36,237 nt of DNA from Candidatus Thermoflexus sinensis. GTDB lineage: Bacteria; Chloroflexota; Anaerolineae; Thermoflexales; Thermoflexaceae. Numbering within the stretch: position 1 is the stretch's first letter; the number at the start of each line of letters is the position of its first letter. Made by a program: the position numbers and the translations under genes. Under the pieces are notes generated by a model that worked only from the letters and a program-made list of their open reading frames with translations, did not search any database and was not told the DNA's origin. The DNA is taken from the NCBI GenBank assembly GCA_016842045.1, contig JAEVEY010000066.1:19314-55550 (forward strand), in the 5' to 3' direction. Positions 15,122-24,076 of the stretch are shown piece after piece.

Positions 15122-16852
15122 ATGATGTCTCGCCGGGATCTTTTGCTGATTCCCCCACTGTTGTTCTTTGTGGTTTTCTATCTCTATCCCTTGCTTTCGA
15201 TCCTGCGCCTCAGCCTGGCCCCTGAGGGGGCGATCCGCTGGGAGATCATCTTTGGAACGCTACGGGGGGCAGCGTTCTGGAAGGTGCTGGGGTTCACGGT
15301 GGGTCAGGCGGCGCTCTCCACAGGGGTCACCCTGGCCCTGGGCCTGCCTCTGGCCGGCCTCTTCGCTCGTTATCCCTTCCCGGGTCGGGGATGGTGGCAG
15401 GCGATGGCGACTGTGCCCTTCGTCCTGCCTACCGTGGTGGTGGCGGCCGCTTTCACCGCGCTCCTGGGGCCCCGGGGCTGGGTGAACCAGGCACTGATGG
15501 CCCTGCTGGGCCTTCCGGAGCCGCCCATTTCCTTCCTGAACACGTTGACCGCCATTGTGGTCGCTCACGTGTTCTATAACCTCACGCTGGTGTTGCGCAT
15601 CGTCGGGAGCGCCTGGGCCCACCTGGATCCGACGCTGGAGATGGCCGCCCGCACCTTAGGAGCGGACCACGGGCAAACCCTGCGGCGGGTGACGATCCCC
15701 CTCCTGATGCCGGCGATCCTGGCGGCGACCGCGCTGGTGTTCCTCTTCGACTTCACCAGCTTCGGTGTGGTGTTGCTGTTAGGTGGCCCACAATACGCCA
15801 CACTGGAAGTCGAGATCTATCGCCAGGCGGTCGGCCTCTTCAATCTCCCCGGCGCGGCCACCCTGGCCCTGGTTCAGCTGGGACTGACCTTTGGGATCCT
15901 ATCGGTCTATACGCGCCTGCAGGCTCAGCTCACGTTCCCCCTGGAATGGCGGCCGGCAGCGTCTACGGTCCGCCCCCCGCGCACATGGCTGGAGCGTCTG
16001 GGGATCGGTTTGGGGATGACGATGCTTTTCCTGTGGATCGGGTTGCCGCTGCTAACGCTGGTCCTCCGCTCGTTCACCCCCATGACCCTCCGGAAGCCGG
16101 GGGAAGCGGTGGTCTACACCGGGTGGATCACGCTGGGATATTATCGGGAGCTGTGGATCAACCGGCGCGGGGCGGTCACATATATCCCGCCGATCGAGGC
16201 GATCCGCAATTCGCTGGTTTTCGCTGTTGCGGTCATGGTGCTTTCGCTCCTGCTGGGTGGGATGGTCGCCTATGGGCTGGCGGGCCGTCGTCGCCGCCGG
16301 TGGCTGGATCCCCTGTTGATGCTTCCGCTCTCGACCTCGGCGGTCACGCTGGGATTCGGGTTCCTGGTGGGGTTCAGCCGGCCGCCGGCCTTTCTGCAGG
16401 CGTGGCCGGGGCTGGTAGAAGCCATCATGGCCCTGCGCACCTCGCCGCTTCTGGTCGTGATCGCGCACACGCTGATCGCCTATCCCTTCGTGGTGCGCAT
16501 CCTCCTGCCGGCGATGGAGGGGATGAACCCCCGCTGGCGAGAGGCGGCGATGACCCTGGGAGCCTCCCCCTGGCGGGTCTGGTGGCATGTGGAAGCACCG
16601 CTGCTGGGGCGGGCGCTGCTCACGGCCGCCGTCTTCGCTTTTTGCGTCTCCCTGGGCGAATTCGGCGCCACCGCCCTGATCGCCCGGCCGACGATGACCA
16701 CGATGCCGCTGGCCATCGCCCGCTTTCTCAGCCAGCCCGGCGAGCTGAATCTGGGCCAGGCCATGGCCATGAGCACGCTGTTGCTCTGGATGACGTTCCT
16801 CGGTATTCTTCTCATCGAACGCTTCCGTTACCGGGGTATCGGGGCGTTTTAG
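15122..16852 (+). CDS. ABC transporter permease with two fused membrane domains (ThiP/FbpB-like)
   Basis: A 576-residue inner-membrane protein with about twelve helices in two homologous halves. Each half has the ATPase-contacting EAA loop: AARTLGADHGQTLRRVTIPL in the first and AAMTLGASPWRVWWHVEAPL in the second. This arrangement matches permeases for ferric iron (FbpB) and thiamine (ThiP). Neither an ATP-binding subunit nor a substrate-binding protein lies in the window, so specificity cannot be assigned. Two adjacent ATGs (15122, 15125) are possible starts, with only a weak GAGAG upstream. The frame is open farther back, but that stretch overlaps the previous gene. Confidence 0.85.
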   Translation: MMSRRDLLLIPPLLFFVVFYLYPLLSILRLSLAPEGAIRWEIIFGTLRGAAFWKVLGFTVGQAALSTGVTLALGLPLAGLFARYPFPGRGWWQAMATVPFVLPTVVVAAAFTALLGPRGWVNQALMALLGLPEPPISFLNTLTAIVVAHVFYNLTLVLRIVGSAWAHLDPTLEMAARTLGADHGQTLRRVTIPLLMPAILAATALVFLFDFTSFGVVLLLGGPQYATLEVEIYRQAVGLFNLPGAATLALVQLGLTFGILSVYTRLQAQLTFPLEWRPAASTVRPPRTWLERLGIGLGMTMLFLWIGLPLLTLVLRSFTPMTLRKPGEAVVYTGWITLGYYRELWINRRGAVTYIPPIEAIRNSLVFAVAVMVLSLLLGGMVAYGLAGRRRRRWLDPLLMLPLSTSAVTLGFGFLVGFSRPPAFLQAWPGLVEAIMALRTSPLLVVIAHTLIAYPFVVRILLPAMEGMNPRWREAAMTLGASPWRVWWHVEAPLLGRALLTAAVFAFCVSLGEFGATALIARPTMTTMPLAIARFLSQPGELNLGQAMAMSTLLLWMTFLGILLIERFRYRGIGAF

Positions 16853-16929
16853 AGGGGGAATTTAGGGCGTGGGGGCGCACCGAAGGGTCGCTCCCCACAC
16901 CCTAAAGAACTTCTTTGAGGAGCGTTCGA

Positions 16930-17502
16930 ATGCCGCAGCGGATCATCTCCGTATTCGGCAGCAGCGCCCCGTCGCCGGAATCCGCGGATTATCAAATTGC
17001 GCTGGAGCTCGGCCGCTGGCTGGCCCGGGCCGGTTTCATCGTGATGAGCGGCGGGTATCACGGGACGATGGAGGCGGTGAGCCGCGGGGCAAAGGAGGCT
17101 GGCGGACGGACCATCGGGGTGACGGTGGATTTGTTCGATCGATGGGGATTAAAGGCCAACCCTTACATCGATGTGGAGATCAAGTTCCCCACCCTCTTCC
17201 AGCGGCTTCATTATCTGGTCACAACCGGCGATGCGTTGATCGCCCTTCCCGGGGGCATCGGCACCTTGAGCGAGATGGCCCTGGCCTGGAGCTTCCTGCA
17301 GACGGGCGAGATCCCCCCGCGGCCGTTCCTGCTTCTGGGTTCCCGGTGGCGACGCTTGCTGGAAGCTTATCTGGACCCGTTTTACATCCGGAAGGAGGAC
17401 ATGGCCATCCTGCAGCTGGTGGAGACGCCGGAGGAAGCGGTCGCCACATTGCAGGCCCAGCTGGAACGCCCGATCGAGACGAGCTCCCGCCCGTGGGGTT
17501 AG
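16930..17502 (+). CDS. LOG-family nucleoside-monophosphate phosphoribohydrolase-like protein
   Basis: A 190-residue Rossmann-like protein with the LOG-family signatures SGGYHGTMEAVSRGA (from 40) and PGGIGTLSE (107-115). The family includes cytokinin-activating LOG enzymes and bacterial YvdD/PpnN-type proteins that release bases from nucleoside monophosphates; older annotation calls them 'lysine decarboxylase'. The bacterial role here is unknown. ATG 16930 has GAGGAG 7 bp upstream; a TTG at 16915 is a weaker alternative. The 77 bp between the permease stop and this start hold nothing notable. Confidence 0.87.
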   Translation: MPQRIISVFGSSAPSPESADYQIALELGRWLARAGFIVMSGGYHGTMEAVSRGAKEAGGRTIGVTVDLFDRWGLKANPYIDVEIKFPTLFQRLHYLVTTGDALIALPGGIGTLSEMALAWSFLQTGEIPPRPFLLLGSRWRRLLEAYLDPFYIRKEDMAILQLVETPEEAVATLQAQLERPIETSSRPWG

Positions 17503-17577
17503 ATCGGGGGTTCCAGGAGCCGATGAAGCCACCAGAGGCGGTTTTTACCTTTCCCACAAGAATCGAGGAGGTTCCTC

Positions 17578-18711
17578 TTGAAGATCCTCTGTGTGGATAT
17601 CGGGACCGGAACCCAGGACATCCTGCTGTATGATAGCCGGAGGGAGCTGGAAAACGCCTATCAGCTGATCCTGCCCTCGCCGACGATCCGGGTCGCCCGG
17701 GCCATCCGCCAGGCGACCCGGGAGCGGCGGCCTGTTCTCCTCACCGGCGTGACAATGGGAGGCGGCCCATGCCACTGGGCGGTGGAGGATCACCTCCGGG
17801 CGGGTCTTCCGGTATATGCGACCCCCGAGGCGGCGCGCACCTTCAATGATGACCTGGACGCGGTGGAGGCCATGGGGGTGCAGATCGTGAGCGAGGACGA
17901 GGCCGCCCGCATGGATGAGCGGGTGGTCCGCCTGGCGCTGCGGGATTTCGATTGGGATGCCCTGCGGCAAGCCTTTGAGGCCTTCGATGTCCCTCTCCGA
18001 CTGGATGGGATCGCGGTGGCGGTTTTCGATCATGGCGCAGCGCCTCCCGGGTATTCGGATCGGAAATTCCGGTTCGATTATCTGGCCCGGCAGCTTTCGG
18101 AACAGCGGGATCTAACCGTCTTCGCCCATCGATGGGATGAGATCCCTCCCGCCCTGACCCGGCTGCAGGCAACGGTGCGCACGGTTCGGGAGGTTTTCGA
18201 CGGACCGGTAGTGGGGATGGATACCGCCCCGGCGGCGGTCCTGGGCGCCACCCTTGATCCCCGCGTGGCCGCATGGCGGCGGTGTCTGGTCGTCAACATA
18301 GGGAACTTCCACACCCTTGCCTTTCGCCTGCGGGAGGGACGGGTGGAAGGGCTCTTCGAGCACCACACGGGCTTTCTGGATGGAGATAAGCTGGATCGCT
18401 TATTAAGCCGGCTGGCGGAGGGCGCGCTGGACTTTGAGGAAGTGTTTGGAGATATGGGCCACGGGGCGCTGATGTTCGAGACGACGCCAATGGAGCTGGA
18501 TGGGGTGGCGGTCGTTGGACCCCGCCGGGGATTGTTGCGGAAGTCCCGCCATCCGGTTTACTTCGCGGTTCCCTATGGGGATATGATGCTGGCGGGCTGC
18601 TTCGGGTTGTTGCGGGCCTTCGCGGCCCTCTATCCGGAGTTCGCCCCGGTGATTCTGGAGTCCCTGCACGGCGCTTTCCGTCCAGCGCCATGGGAGACCC
18701 TCGACGAATGA
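17578..18711 (+). CDS. DUF1786 family protein, ASKHA-like fold
   Basis: A 377-residue protein that I recognise as DUF1786, a family seen in archaea and some bacteria and sometimes labelled 'pyruvate formate-lyase activating protein-like'. It opens with CVDIGTGTQDILLYD, like the first phosphate loop of actin/hexokinase-fold proteins, and has VVNIGNFHTLAF at about 239-250, like the second. GVTMGGGPCHWA and VVGMDTAPAAVLG are further conserved-looking runs. No catalysis has been shown to my knowledge. Translation seems to start at TTG 17578, with GAGGAGG 6 bp upstream. The gene lies 75 bp after the LOG gene in the same direction. Confidence 0.82.
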   Translation: MKILCVDIGTGTQDILLYDSRRELENAYQLILPSPTIRVARAIRQATRERRPVLLTGVTMGGGPCHWAVEDHLRAGLPVYATPEAARTFNDDLDAVEAMGVQIVSEDEAARMDERVVRLALRDFDWDALRQAFEAFDVPLRLDGIAVAVFDHGAAPPGYSDRKFRFDYLARQLSEQRDLTVFAHRWDEIPPALTRLQATVRTVREVFDGPVVGMDTAPAAVLGATLDPRVAAWRRCLVVNIGNFHTLAFRLREGRVEGLFEHHTGFLDGDKLDRLLSRLAEGALDFEEVFGDMGHGALMFETTPMELDGVAVVGPRRGLLRKSRHPVYFAVPYGDMMLAGCFGLLRAFAALYPEFAPVILESLHGAFRPAPWETLDE

Positions 18712-18832
18712 TCCGGTAACCTGCGGGGCAGGGTAAAAATTGGGGTTGGGGAAGCCACCTTCGGCAGCCCTCCCAGCCCTCCAAACCCCTGGGGATAGGA
18801 AACACGAAAGCCTTAGAGGAGGCCTTCAGCGA

Positions 18833-19594
18833 ATGAATCCGATGGTGCGGGTGGATGTGGTGATTCCGGTTTACAACGAGGAGCGGGACCTGGAGCCCAG
18901 CGTTCATCGGTTGCGCGCCTTCCTCCGTGAGAACTGTCCGTATCGCTGGCGGATTGTGATCGCGGATAATGCCTCGGTGGACCGCACGCCGGAGATCGGG
19001 CGGCGGCTGGCCGAGCAGTGGCCCGATGAGGTGTGCTATATCCGGCTGAACCGCAAGGGGCGAGGGCGAGCACTGCGCAAGGCCTGGCTGGAGAGCGACG
19101 CGGATGTCATGGCCTACATGGATGTCGATCTCTCCACCGACCTCAGCGCCTTCATGCCGTTGATCCAGCCCCTCGTCGAGGGGCGCTATCACATCGCCAC
19201 CGGGAACCGGTTGCATCCCCAATCCCGGATCACGCGCTCTCTCAAACGCGAGCTGATCTCCCGCATCTATAATTTCATCGTCTGGTTGCTTTTCCCTCGC
19301 CGCCGTTTTCAGGACGCCCAGTGCGGATTTAAGGCGATCACCCGCCAGGCGGCCCGGGAGCTGATCCCGCTCGTGGCCAACCAGTCGTGGTTCTTCGACA
19401 CGGAGCTGCTGCTGCGGGCGGAGCAGCGCGGCTACACGGTCTGGGAGGTCCCGGTGATCTGGCGGGAGGATCCAGATACCCGGGTGAAGATTGTGCGCAC
19501 GGCCCTGGAGGATCTCCGGGGTCTGTGGCGGGTCCGGCGAACCCCCCATCCTTCCCCTATCTACACGGATCCGGAAGCGGATTACCCGGATTAG
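18833..19594 (+). CDS. GT2-family glycosyltransferase (polyprenyl-phosphate sugar synthase-like)
   Basis: A 253-residue GT-A glycosyltransferase. VDVVIPVYNEE at 7-17, RKGRGRALRKAW at 75-86, and YMDVDLSTDL with the metal-binding DVD at 97-99 are typical of dolichyl-phosphate glucosyl- or mannosyl-transferase-like enzymes. QCGFKAITRQAA and WFFDTELLLRAEQRGY complete the pattern. No C-terminal membrane helices follow. It probably transfers a hexose from a nucleotide sugar to a polyprenyl phosphate for envelope glycans. AGAGGAGG lies 10 bp before ATG 18833; ATG 18842 is also possible. Confidence 0.87.
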   Translation: MNPMVRVDVVIPVYNEERDLEPSVHRLRAFLRENCPYRWRIVIADNASVDRTPEIGRRLAEQWPDEVCYIRLNRKGRGRALRKAWLESDADVMAYMDVDLSTDLSAFMPLIQPLVEGRYHIATGNRLHPQSRITRSLKRELISRIYNFIVWLLFPRRRFQDAQCGFKAITRQAARELIPLVANQSWFFDTELLLRAEQRGYTVWEVPVIWREDPDTRVKIVRTALEDLRGLWRVRRTPHPSPIYTDPEADYPD

Positions 19595-19650
19595 GGGTTT
19601 CCGTCCGGAATTTGGCAGTCACGCTGAAGCGTTGTCATGAAGGCATAAAA

Positions 19651-19768
19651 CGCAGTGTGGGAAATCCTTTCACTGCGCTGCACACCGTGCGGCTTTGCCA
19701 CACGGGGGTAAGGATTGATTTTTCCTTGGGATGCGGGCTGCCCAGGACAACTCGCATCCCGAGGGAAA
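19651..19768 (+). promoter_or_regulatory. Hairpin-rich leader before the AFOR gene
   Basis: Three stem-loops can be drawn. CGCAGTG at 19651 pairs with CACTGCG at 19671. CCGTG at 19686 pairs with the CACGG that follows it. TTTCCTTGGGATGCG at 19721-19735 pairs with CGCATCCCGAGGGAAA at 19753-19768, with one bulge and one G-T pair. This precedes a tungsten/molybdenum-type enzyme gene, so a cofactor-sensing leader is conceivable, but I cannot match a known riboswitch. Confidence 0.3.
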
Positions 19769-19871
19769 TTCCACGAGAACGGGGATAACCTTTTCCCCTC
19801 CCCGAATGGAAGAAGGACAAGGCATTCGTAACTCCCAGCTTGAGAAAGACCCCAGGGAGCGGAGGAACGCG

Positions 19872-21707
19872 ATGGAGCGGTTCGGGCGTCTGCTGCGAGT
19901 GAATCTTTCCACCGGCTCTATCACGCAGGAGGAGATCTCTCCTTCCTGGATTGAGATGTTCATTGGGGGGAGCGCCCTTGCGGCCCGTCTGCTGTGGGAG
20001 CGCCTGCGACCTGATCTGGATCCTCTGAGCCCGGAGAGCCCGCTGCTGTTCATCACTGGGCCGCTGACCGGGACCGCGGGGCCGGCGGTGGGGCGGTTCA
20101 CGGTGTGCGCCCGTTCCCCGGCCACCGGCCTGTGGGGCGAATCGAACTGCGGCGGGTTCTGGGGGCCGGAGCTGCGGTTCGCTGGTTACGATGCCCTGTG
20201 GATCGAGGGGCGCGCTCCGGAGCCCGTATATCTGTGGATCCACAACGGACGGGCCGAGATCCGCCCGGCCTCCCATCTCTGGGGTCAGGATCCCTACGCC
20301 GTGCAGGCGATCGTGCGGGAGGAAGTCCGGGACCCCCTCGCCCGGGTAGCGGCGATCGGCATCGCAGGGGAAAATCAGGTCCCCTTCGCCCTGATCCTGT
20401 GCGATCACGGGCGGGTGGCGGGCCGCACCGGGATGGGGGCGGTGATGGGTTCCAAGAATCTGAAGGCCATCGCTGTGCGAGGGACACAGCCGCTGCCCAT
20501 CGCCCGTCCGGAAACCTTCCAGGCGCTGCGGGCCCAGGCAAACCGGGCGTTGCGGGAGGATAACCTGACCCGGGTGTTTCGGGAGACCGGGACTGCGGGC
20601 GCGGCGGAGTATTTCGAGTTGCTGGGGAGCATGCCCAAACGGTATTACGGGCAGGGAGCCTGGGAAGGCGCATCCAAAATCAGCGGGGCGGCGATGGCCG
20701 AGACCATCCTTTCTGGAGTTTCGGCCTGCCATGCCTGTGTGATCGCCTGCGGCCGGGTGGTGACCATCCCGGAGGGCCCGTATGCCCGCACGAAGGCAAA
20801 GGGCCCGGAATACGAAACCATCGCCGCCTTCGGCCCGAACCTTCTGAATGACGACCTCCAGGCCATCACGCATCTGGGAGATCTTTGCGATCGCTATGGC
20901 CTGGACTCGATCAGCATGGGGAACGTGCTGGGCCTGGCGTATCTGCTTTTCGAGCAGGGGCGGATCACGGAGCGGGAGACAGGTGGCCTGAGCCTGTGCT
21001 GGGGTGATATCCGACCTGTCGAGATCCTGATCGCTCAAACGGCCCGGCGGGAAGGGTTCGGCGCGCTCCTGGCCCAGGGGGCGCGAGGGCTGGGACGGGC
21101 GTTCGGGGCGGAAGATCTGGCCGTTGAGGTCAAGGGGCTGGAGGTCCCCTATCACGATCCTCGTGGGGTGGCTGGGATAGCGTTGAGTTATGCCACTTCC
21201 CCGCGTGGGGCCTGTCACAATCAGAGCGATTTCTTCATGGTGGAATTGGGCCAGTCCAGCGAGGAGCTGGGCATCCCCTATCTGGACCGGCATCAGGTCG
21301 AAGGCAAGGCCCGTTACGTGGCGATCCATCAGAACTGGCGCACAGCGTGCAACAGCCTGGTCCTGTGTTATTTCGCGAATGTTGCCCCCAGTGTCGCCCT
21401 TGCCCTGCTGAACGCCGCAATGGGATGGGAGTGGGATCTGCCCACGATGCTGCAAGCGGGGGAGCGGGGCTGGCAATTGAAACGGGTGATCAACAGCCGT
21501 CTGGGTGCCACGCGGGCCGACGACCGGTTGCCCAGGCGGCTCCTGGAGCCCCTGGCCGATGGAGGAGCGGCCGGCTTCGTTCCGGATCTGGAGACCATGC
21601 TGCGGGAATATTACGAGGCTCGGGGGTGGGATCCTGTGACCGGCCAGCCCACACCGGAAACCCTCCAGCGGTTGGGGCTGGGGTTTGCCCTGGAGGAGAG
21701 CCTGTAA
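19872..21707 (+). CDS. Aldehyde:ferredoxin oxidoreductase (tungsten-type)
   Basis: A 611-residue AFOR-family enzyme, the usual size. The N-terminal domain starts GRLLRVNLSTGSITQEEIS; the pterin-binding region includes GPLTGTAGPAVGRF and GRTGMGAVMGSKNLKAIAV. The [4Fe-4S] ligands are C286, C289 and C293 in ACHACVIAC, close to the positions in the Pyrococcus enzyme, with the fourth being C493 or C499 in TACNSLVLC. These cytoplasmic enzymes oxidise aldehydes to acids and reduce ferredoxin, using a tungstopterin cofactor. Substrate class is not readable. GGAGG lies 6 bp before the ATG. Its presence fits an anaerobic or microaerophilic thermophile. Confidence 0.93.
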   Translation: MERFGRLLRVNLSTGSITQEEISPSWIEMFIGGSALAARLLWERLRPDLDPLSPESPLLFITGPLTGTAGPAVGRFTVCARSPATGLWGESNCGGFWGPELRFAGYDALWIEGRAPEPVYLWIHNGRAEIRPASHLWGQDPYAVQAIVREEVRDPLARVAAIGIAGENQVPFALILCDHGRVAGRTGMGAVMGSKNLKAIAVRGTQPLPIARPETFQALRAQANRALREDNLTRVFRETGTAGAAEYFELLGSMPKRYYGQGAWEGASKISGAAMAETILSGVSACHACVIACGRVVTIPEGPYARTKAKGPEYETIAAFGPNLLNDDLQAITHLGDLCDRYGLDSISMGNVLGLAYLLFEQGRITERETGGLSLCWGDIRPVEILIAQTARREGFGALLAQGARGLGRAFGAEDLAVEVKGLEVPYHDPRGVAGIALSYATSPRGACHNQSDFFMVELGQSSEELGIPYLDRHQVEGKARYVAIHQNWRTACNSLVLCYFANVAPSVALALLNAAMGWEWDLPTMLQAGERGWQLKRVINSRLGATRADDRLPRRLLEPLADGGAAGFVPDLETMLREYYEARGWDPVTGQPTPETLQRLGLGFALEESL

Positions 21708-21756
21708 CGGCGATCGGCGTGCCCTCCAGGAGAACAGCGGATGGGAGCGGATCGAC

Positions 21757-22746
21757 ATGATGCGGGTACTGGTGACCGGTGCCACGGGCTTCCTGGGCCA
21801 TAACCTTTGTCCGTATCTGGTGGAACAGGGGTATGCCGTGCGCGCTCTGGTTCGACCGTCCTCCGATTGGGGGTTTCTGGCGGAGCGGGGGGTGGAGATC
21901 GCCTTCGGCGATGTGCAGGATCCGACCTCGGTCCAGGCCGCCATCGCCGGGTGCGAGGCGGTGGTTCATGCGGCCGGCTACTTCCGGTTCTGGGGGCCCC
22001 GGGATCGCTACTGGGCCGTGAATGTCATGGGGACCCGGAATGTGGTTCAGGCGGCGGAGCGGGCTGGAGTTCAGCGGTTCGTGCATATCTCGACGGTGGC
22101 CGTGGTGGGGCGGCCCCGTCCGGGGTCCGTGATCGATGAGACGTATCCGTGCCAGCCGGTGGATGAATACCAGCGGACAAAACTGGAAGGGGAACGGCTT
22201 GTTCAAGATGCGGCTCGCAGAGGGCTTCCCGCCATTATTTTACGCCCCGGGGCCTTCTATGGCCCATGGGGGCGTTATGCGTTTAACCGGCTTTTCTTTG
22301 AGGATTTCCTGAAGGGATTGCGCCTTCAGGTGCACGGTGGCCGCCGTTACACGTTTCCGGTTTTTGTCCCCGATCTCTGCCGGGTCATCGAGGCTGCGCT
22401 GTGCCGGGGGCGGGTCGGGGAGATCTACAACGTAGCGGATCGCAGTCGGCGGCACGCGGAGATCTACGAGATCGTGGCCCGGGTGGCGGGGACCTCAGCC
22501 TGGCGGCTCAACGTCCCCGCCACCCCGATGCTGGCCCTGGCGTGGATCTGGACGAAGCTGGCGGATCTCACGGGGCGGGAGCCCTATTATCCGCTGACGC
22601 TGGCCTCCTATGTGTTCTACGACTGGGTGGTTTCCTCCGAGAAAGCGCAACGGGAGCTGGGCTTTGAGCCGACGCCGTTTGAGGAAGGGGTAAGGCAGAC
22701 CCTGGAGTGGTATTGGGCACAGGGGATCCTGCGCCCGCCTCGCTGA
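21757..22746 (+). CDS. NAD(P)-dependent epimerase/dehydratase (extended SDR)
   Basis: A 329-residue extended short-chain dehydrogenase. The nucleotide loop is GATGFLG at 8-14, and the catalytic set is S112/T113 in ISTVAVVG with Y138 and K142 in EYQRTK. ILRPGAFYGPWG and the later NVADRS are typical of the sugar epimerase / dihydroflavonol-reductase-like branch, including hopanoid-associated epimerases. The substrate is unknown: a nucleotide sugar or a small carbonyl. It starts 49 bp after the AFOR stop and is probably co-transcribed with it. Two consecutive ATGs (21757, 21760) are available; GGGAG lies 9 bp upstream. Confidence 0.88.
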   Translation: MMRVLVTGATGFLGHNLCPYLVEQGYAVRALVRPSSDWGFLAERGVEIAFGDVQDPTSVQAAIAGCEAVVHAAGYFRFWGPRDRYWAVNVMGTRNVVQAAERAGVQRFVHISTVAVVGRPRPGSVIDETYPCQPVDEYQRTKLEGERLVQDAARRGLPAIILRPGAFYGPWGRYAFNRLFFEDFLKGLRLQVHGGRRYTFPVFVPDLCRVIEAALCRGRVGEIYNVADRSRRHAEIYEIVARVAGTSAWRLNVPATPMLALAWIWTKLADLTGREPYYPLTLASYVFYDWVVSSEKAQRELGFEPTPFEEGVRQTLEWYWAQGILRPPR

Positions 22747-23254
22747 TGATCTGTCCCTGGTCTATTTACCGAGAAGCCTCCCCTGGTAGCAAACCGCCGG
22801 GTTCCGTTTTGCCTGGCGCCAAAGCGAACATTGAGCTGTCTGGAGGGCGCGCTGGCCCGCTCTCAAGATACTTAAACCTTCTCTTTCTCCTCTGCCTGCG
22901 GTCTCTTGAAACGCAGGAAGAGGGGATGCTGGGGGAAGGGATAAGAGATCAAGCCGTTTACAATGGGGTCACAGGGCTTTTCAAAGTTCTAATGATGCGA
23001 GTTCTCATTTCCCTTCGATGAGTTTTCTTCTCCCCCCTCCTCACAGCTCAAAGGACCGTGGGGAGGGGGGAGAAAAAATATTTTGGGGCCGAGCCGCGCG
23101 CCGAAGGCGCGCGGCTCGGCCCCAAAAGCCCCCAGGAGGAAACCGCCTATATCCGTATAGACAATGCTGGAGAACGGCTGAATAGTTACTCTCCTCCCCG
23201 TTATGCCGTCTTTGATTAGAATCTTAAAAGCCCTGTGGCTCACAACTCCTAACT
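22747..23254. other. 508-bp intergenic region with nested palindromic elements
   Basis: No gene is supported. Bases 22747-22969 show nothing recognisable. Bases 22970-23237 are the inverted-repeat element described separately. The region separates the rightward SDR gene from the leftward HEPN gene. Confidence 0.55.
22970..23237. repeat. Inverted-repeat element, CAGGGCTTTT family, with two strong hairpins
   Basis: CACAGGGCTTTT (22970-22981) and its exact inverse AAAAGCCCTGTG (23226-23237) bound a 268-bp element, with looser similarity continuing inward. Inside are a C/G-rich hairpin at 23028-23074 and a perfect 22-bp-arm hairpin (23081-23102 and 23106-23127, loop GAA) built on CCGCGCGCC/GGCGCGCGG. 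The stretch from 23081 to about 23192 is recognisably similar to 24250-24363. The piece after the hairpin (CCCAGGAGGAAACC) matches, inverted, the left arm of the 5243 element, so these elements share modules. No clear target duplication is seen. Confidence 0.6.
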
Positions 23255-23656
23255 TTAACTGATGCGAAGCTGTGTCATAACTCTCTTTATAACTACATCT
23301 GCTAATTCTACCGCAACAAGCGCTTCACGCTGACCGGGGAGTCCGTAAGGAAGAGAGCCGGGCAAGGCATCTGGATAGCGCACAGGGATGTAATAATCGT
23401 CCAGGATTGTGAGCTCCTCTGCAATATCTGCAAATGGCTCGGGAGGCAGAAGCCTCAACAGTTCAGAAATCGAATGTAAACGCGGTGGAGTACGGCCGTG
23501 AGCAGCGATTAGACCCTTAAGCGCTTTCTCTACACATTGTTGAGCGTGGAAGCAGGCCAGGTTATAAATCTCATCCTCCAGCAGTGCCTTTGCGGCAAGG
23601 AGATCCTGCTGGGCAAAATCTAACCATGGCTTAGCGGCCTCGTTCATATAGGACAA
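23255..23656 (-). CDS. HEPN-domain protein, partner of an MNT nucleotidyltransferase
   Basis: A 133-residue all-helical HEPN protein: WLDFAQQDLLAAKALLEDE, then NLACFHAQQCVEKALKGLI, then LTILDDYYIPVRYPD. HEPN/MNT pairs are toxin-antitoxin systems in which the HEPN subunit can be a ribonuclease and the MNT partner neutralises it, in HepT/MntA by adding AMP. An R55-(x5)-H61 pair (RTPPRLH) could be the RNase motif, but its position is not certain. Its ATG overlaps the end of the MNT gene by 26 bp. Base composition is clearly lower in G+C than the surroundings, suggesting transfer. Confidence 0.85.
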   Translation of the reverse strand: MSYMNEAAKPWLDFAQQDLLAAKALLEDEIYNLACFHAQQCVEKALKGLIAAHGRTPPRLHSISELLRLLPPEPFADIAEELTILDDYYIPVRYPDALPGSLPYGLPGQREALVAVELADVVIKRVMTQLRIS

Positions 23657-23987
23657 CTCCTTTACTTACAATTTCCTCTCGCACAAAGGGCCGTTCCCGG
23701 GCCAGCTGTTCGAATTCCTCAGGGGTGTATACCAGTAAATCGGTGGCTACGCGGGGCTTGAGCAAACGCCGGATGAAATGAAGACGCTCGATAAAGGGCA
23801 GATCGGTTTTCATCACAATCACCAGGTCGATATCAGACCATGAGTGGATTTCGCCTGTCGCGAGAGAACCGAAAAGAAGGATCTGCTCCGGATCGATCTC
23901 CCGACGCAGGGTTTCCACAAACCGCCGGATTTCTTTTTCGAGCACCTCTCGGCGTTCCTGAGCGGATAACGTCTCCTTCGCTGACAT
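23631..23987 (-). CDS. Minimal nucleotidyltransferase (MNT) domain protein
   Basis: A 118-residue MNT protein with the signature GSLATGEIHSWSDIDLVIV: GS at 40-41, with D52 and D54 as metal-binding acids. It is the upstream gene of the HEPN pair and the probable antitoxin by analogy with MntA. The C-terminal half, VATDLLVYTPEEFEQLARER, is also typical. The pair is flanked on both sides by palindromic elements. Confidence 0.87.
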   Translation of the reverse strand: MSAKETLSAQERREVLEKEIRRFVETLRREIDPEQILLFGSLATGEIHSWSDIDLVIVMKTDLPFIERLHFIRRLLKPRVATDLLVYTPEEFEQLARERPFVREEIVSKGVVLYERGR

Positions 23988-24076
23988 CGTATAGCCCCCC
24001 TAACTTTCAGGGAGTGTCTAAGCCTTTAGCTCGTGTTCACGTGATCCCTGATCCACTCTGATACCCCTCTCCCCTG

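Noticed and set aside
19635-21944. A 769-residue open frame on the minus strand
   Set aside because: It lies opposite the AFOR and SDR genes, whose motifs are unmistakable. The antisense reading is low-complexity, rich in Pro, Arg and Gly, and is a by-product of GC-rich codon use.
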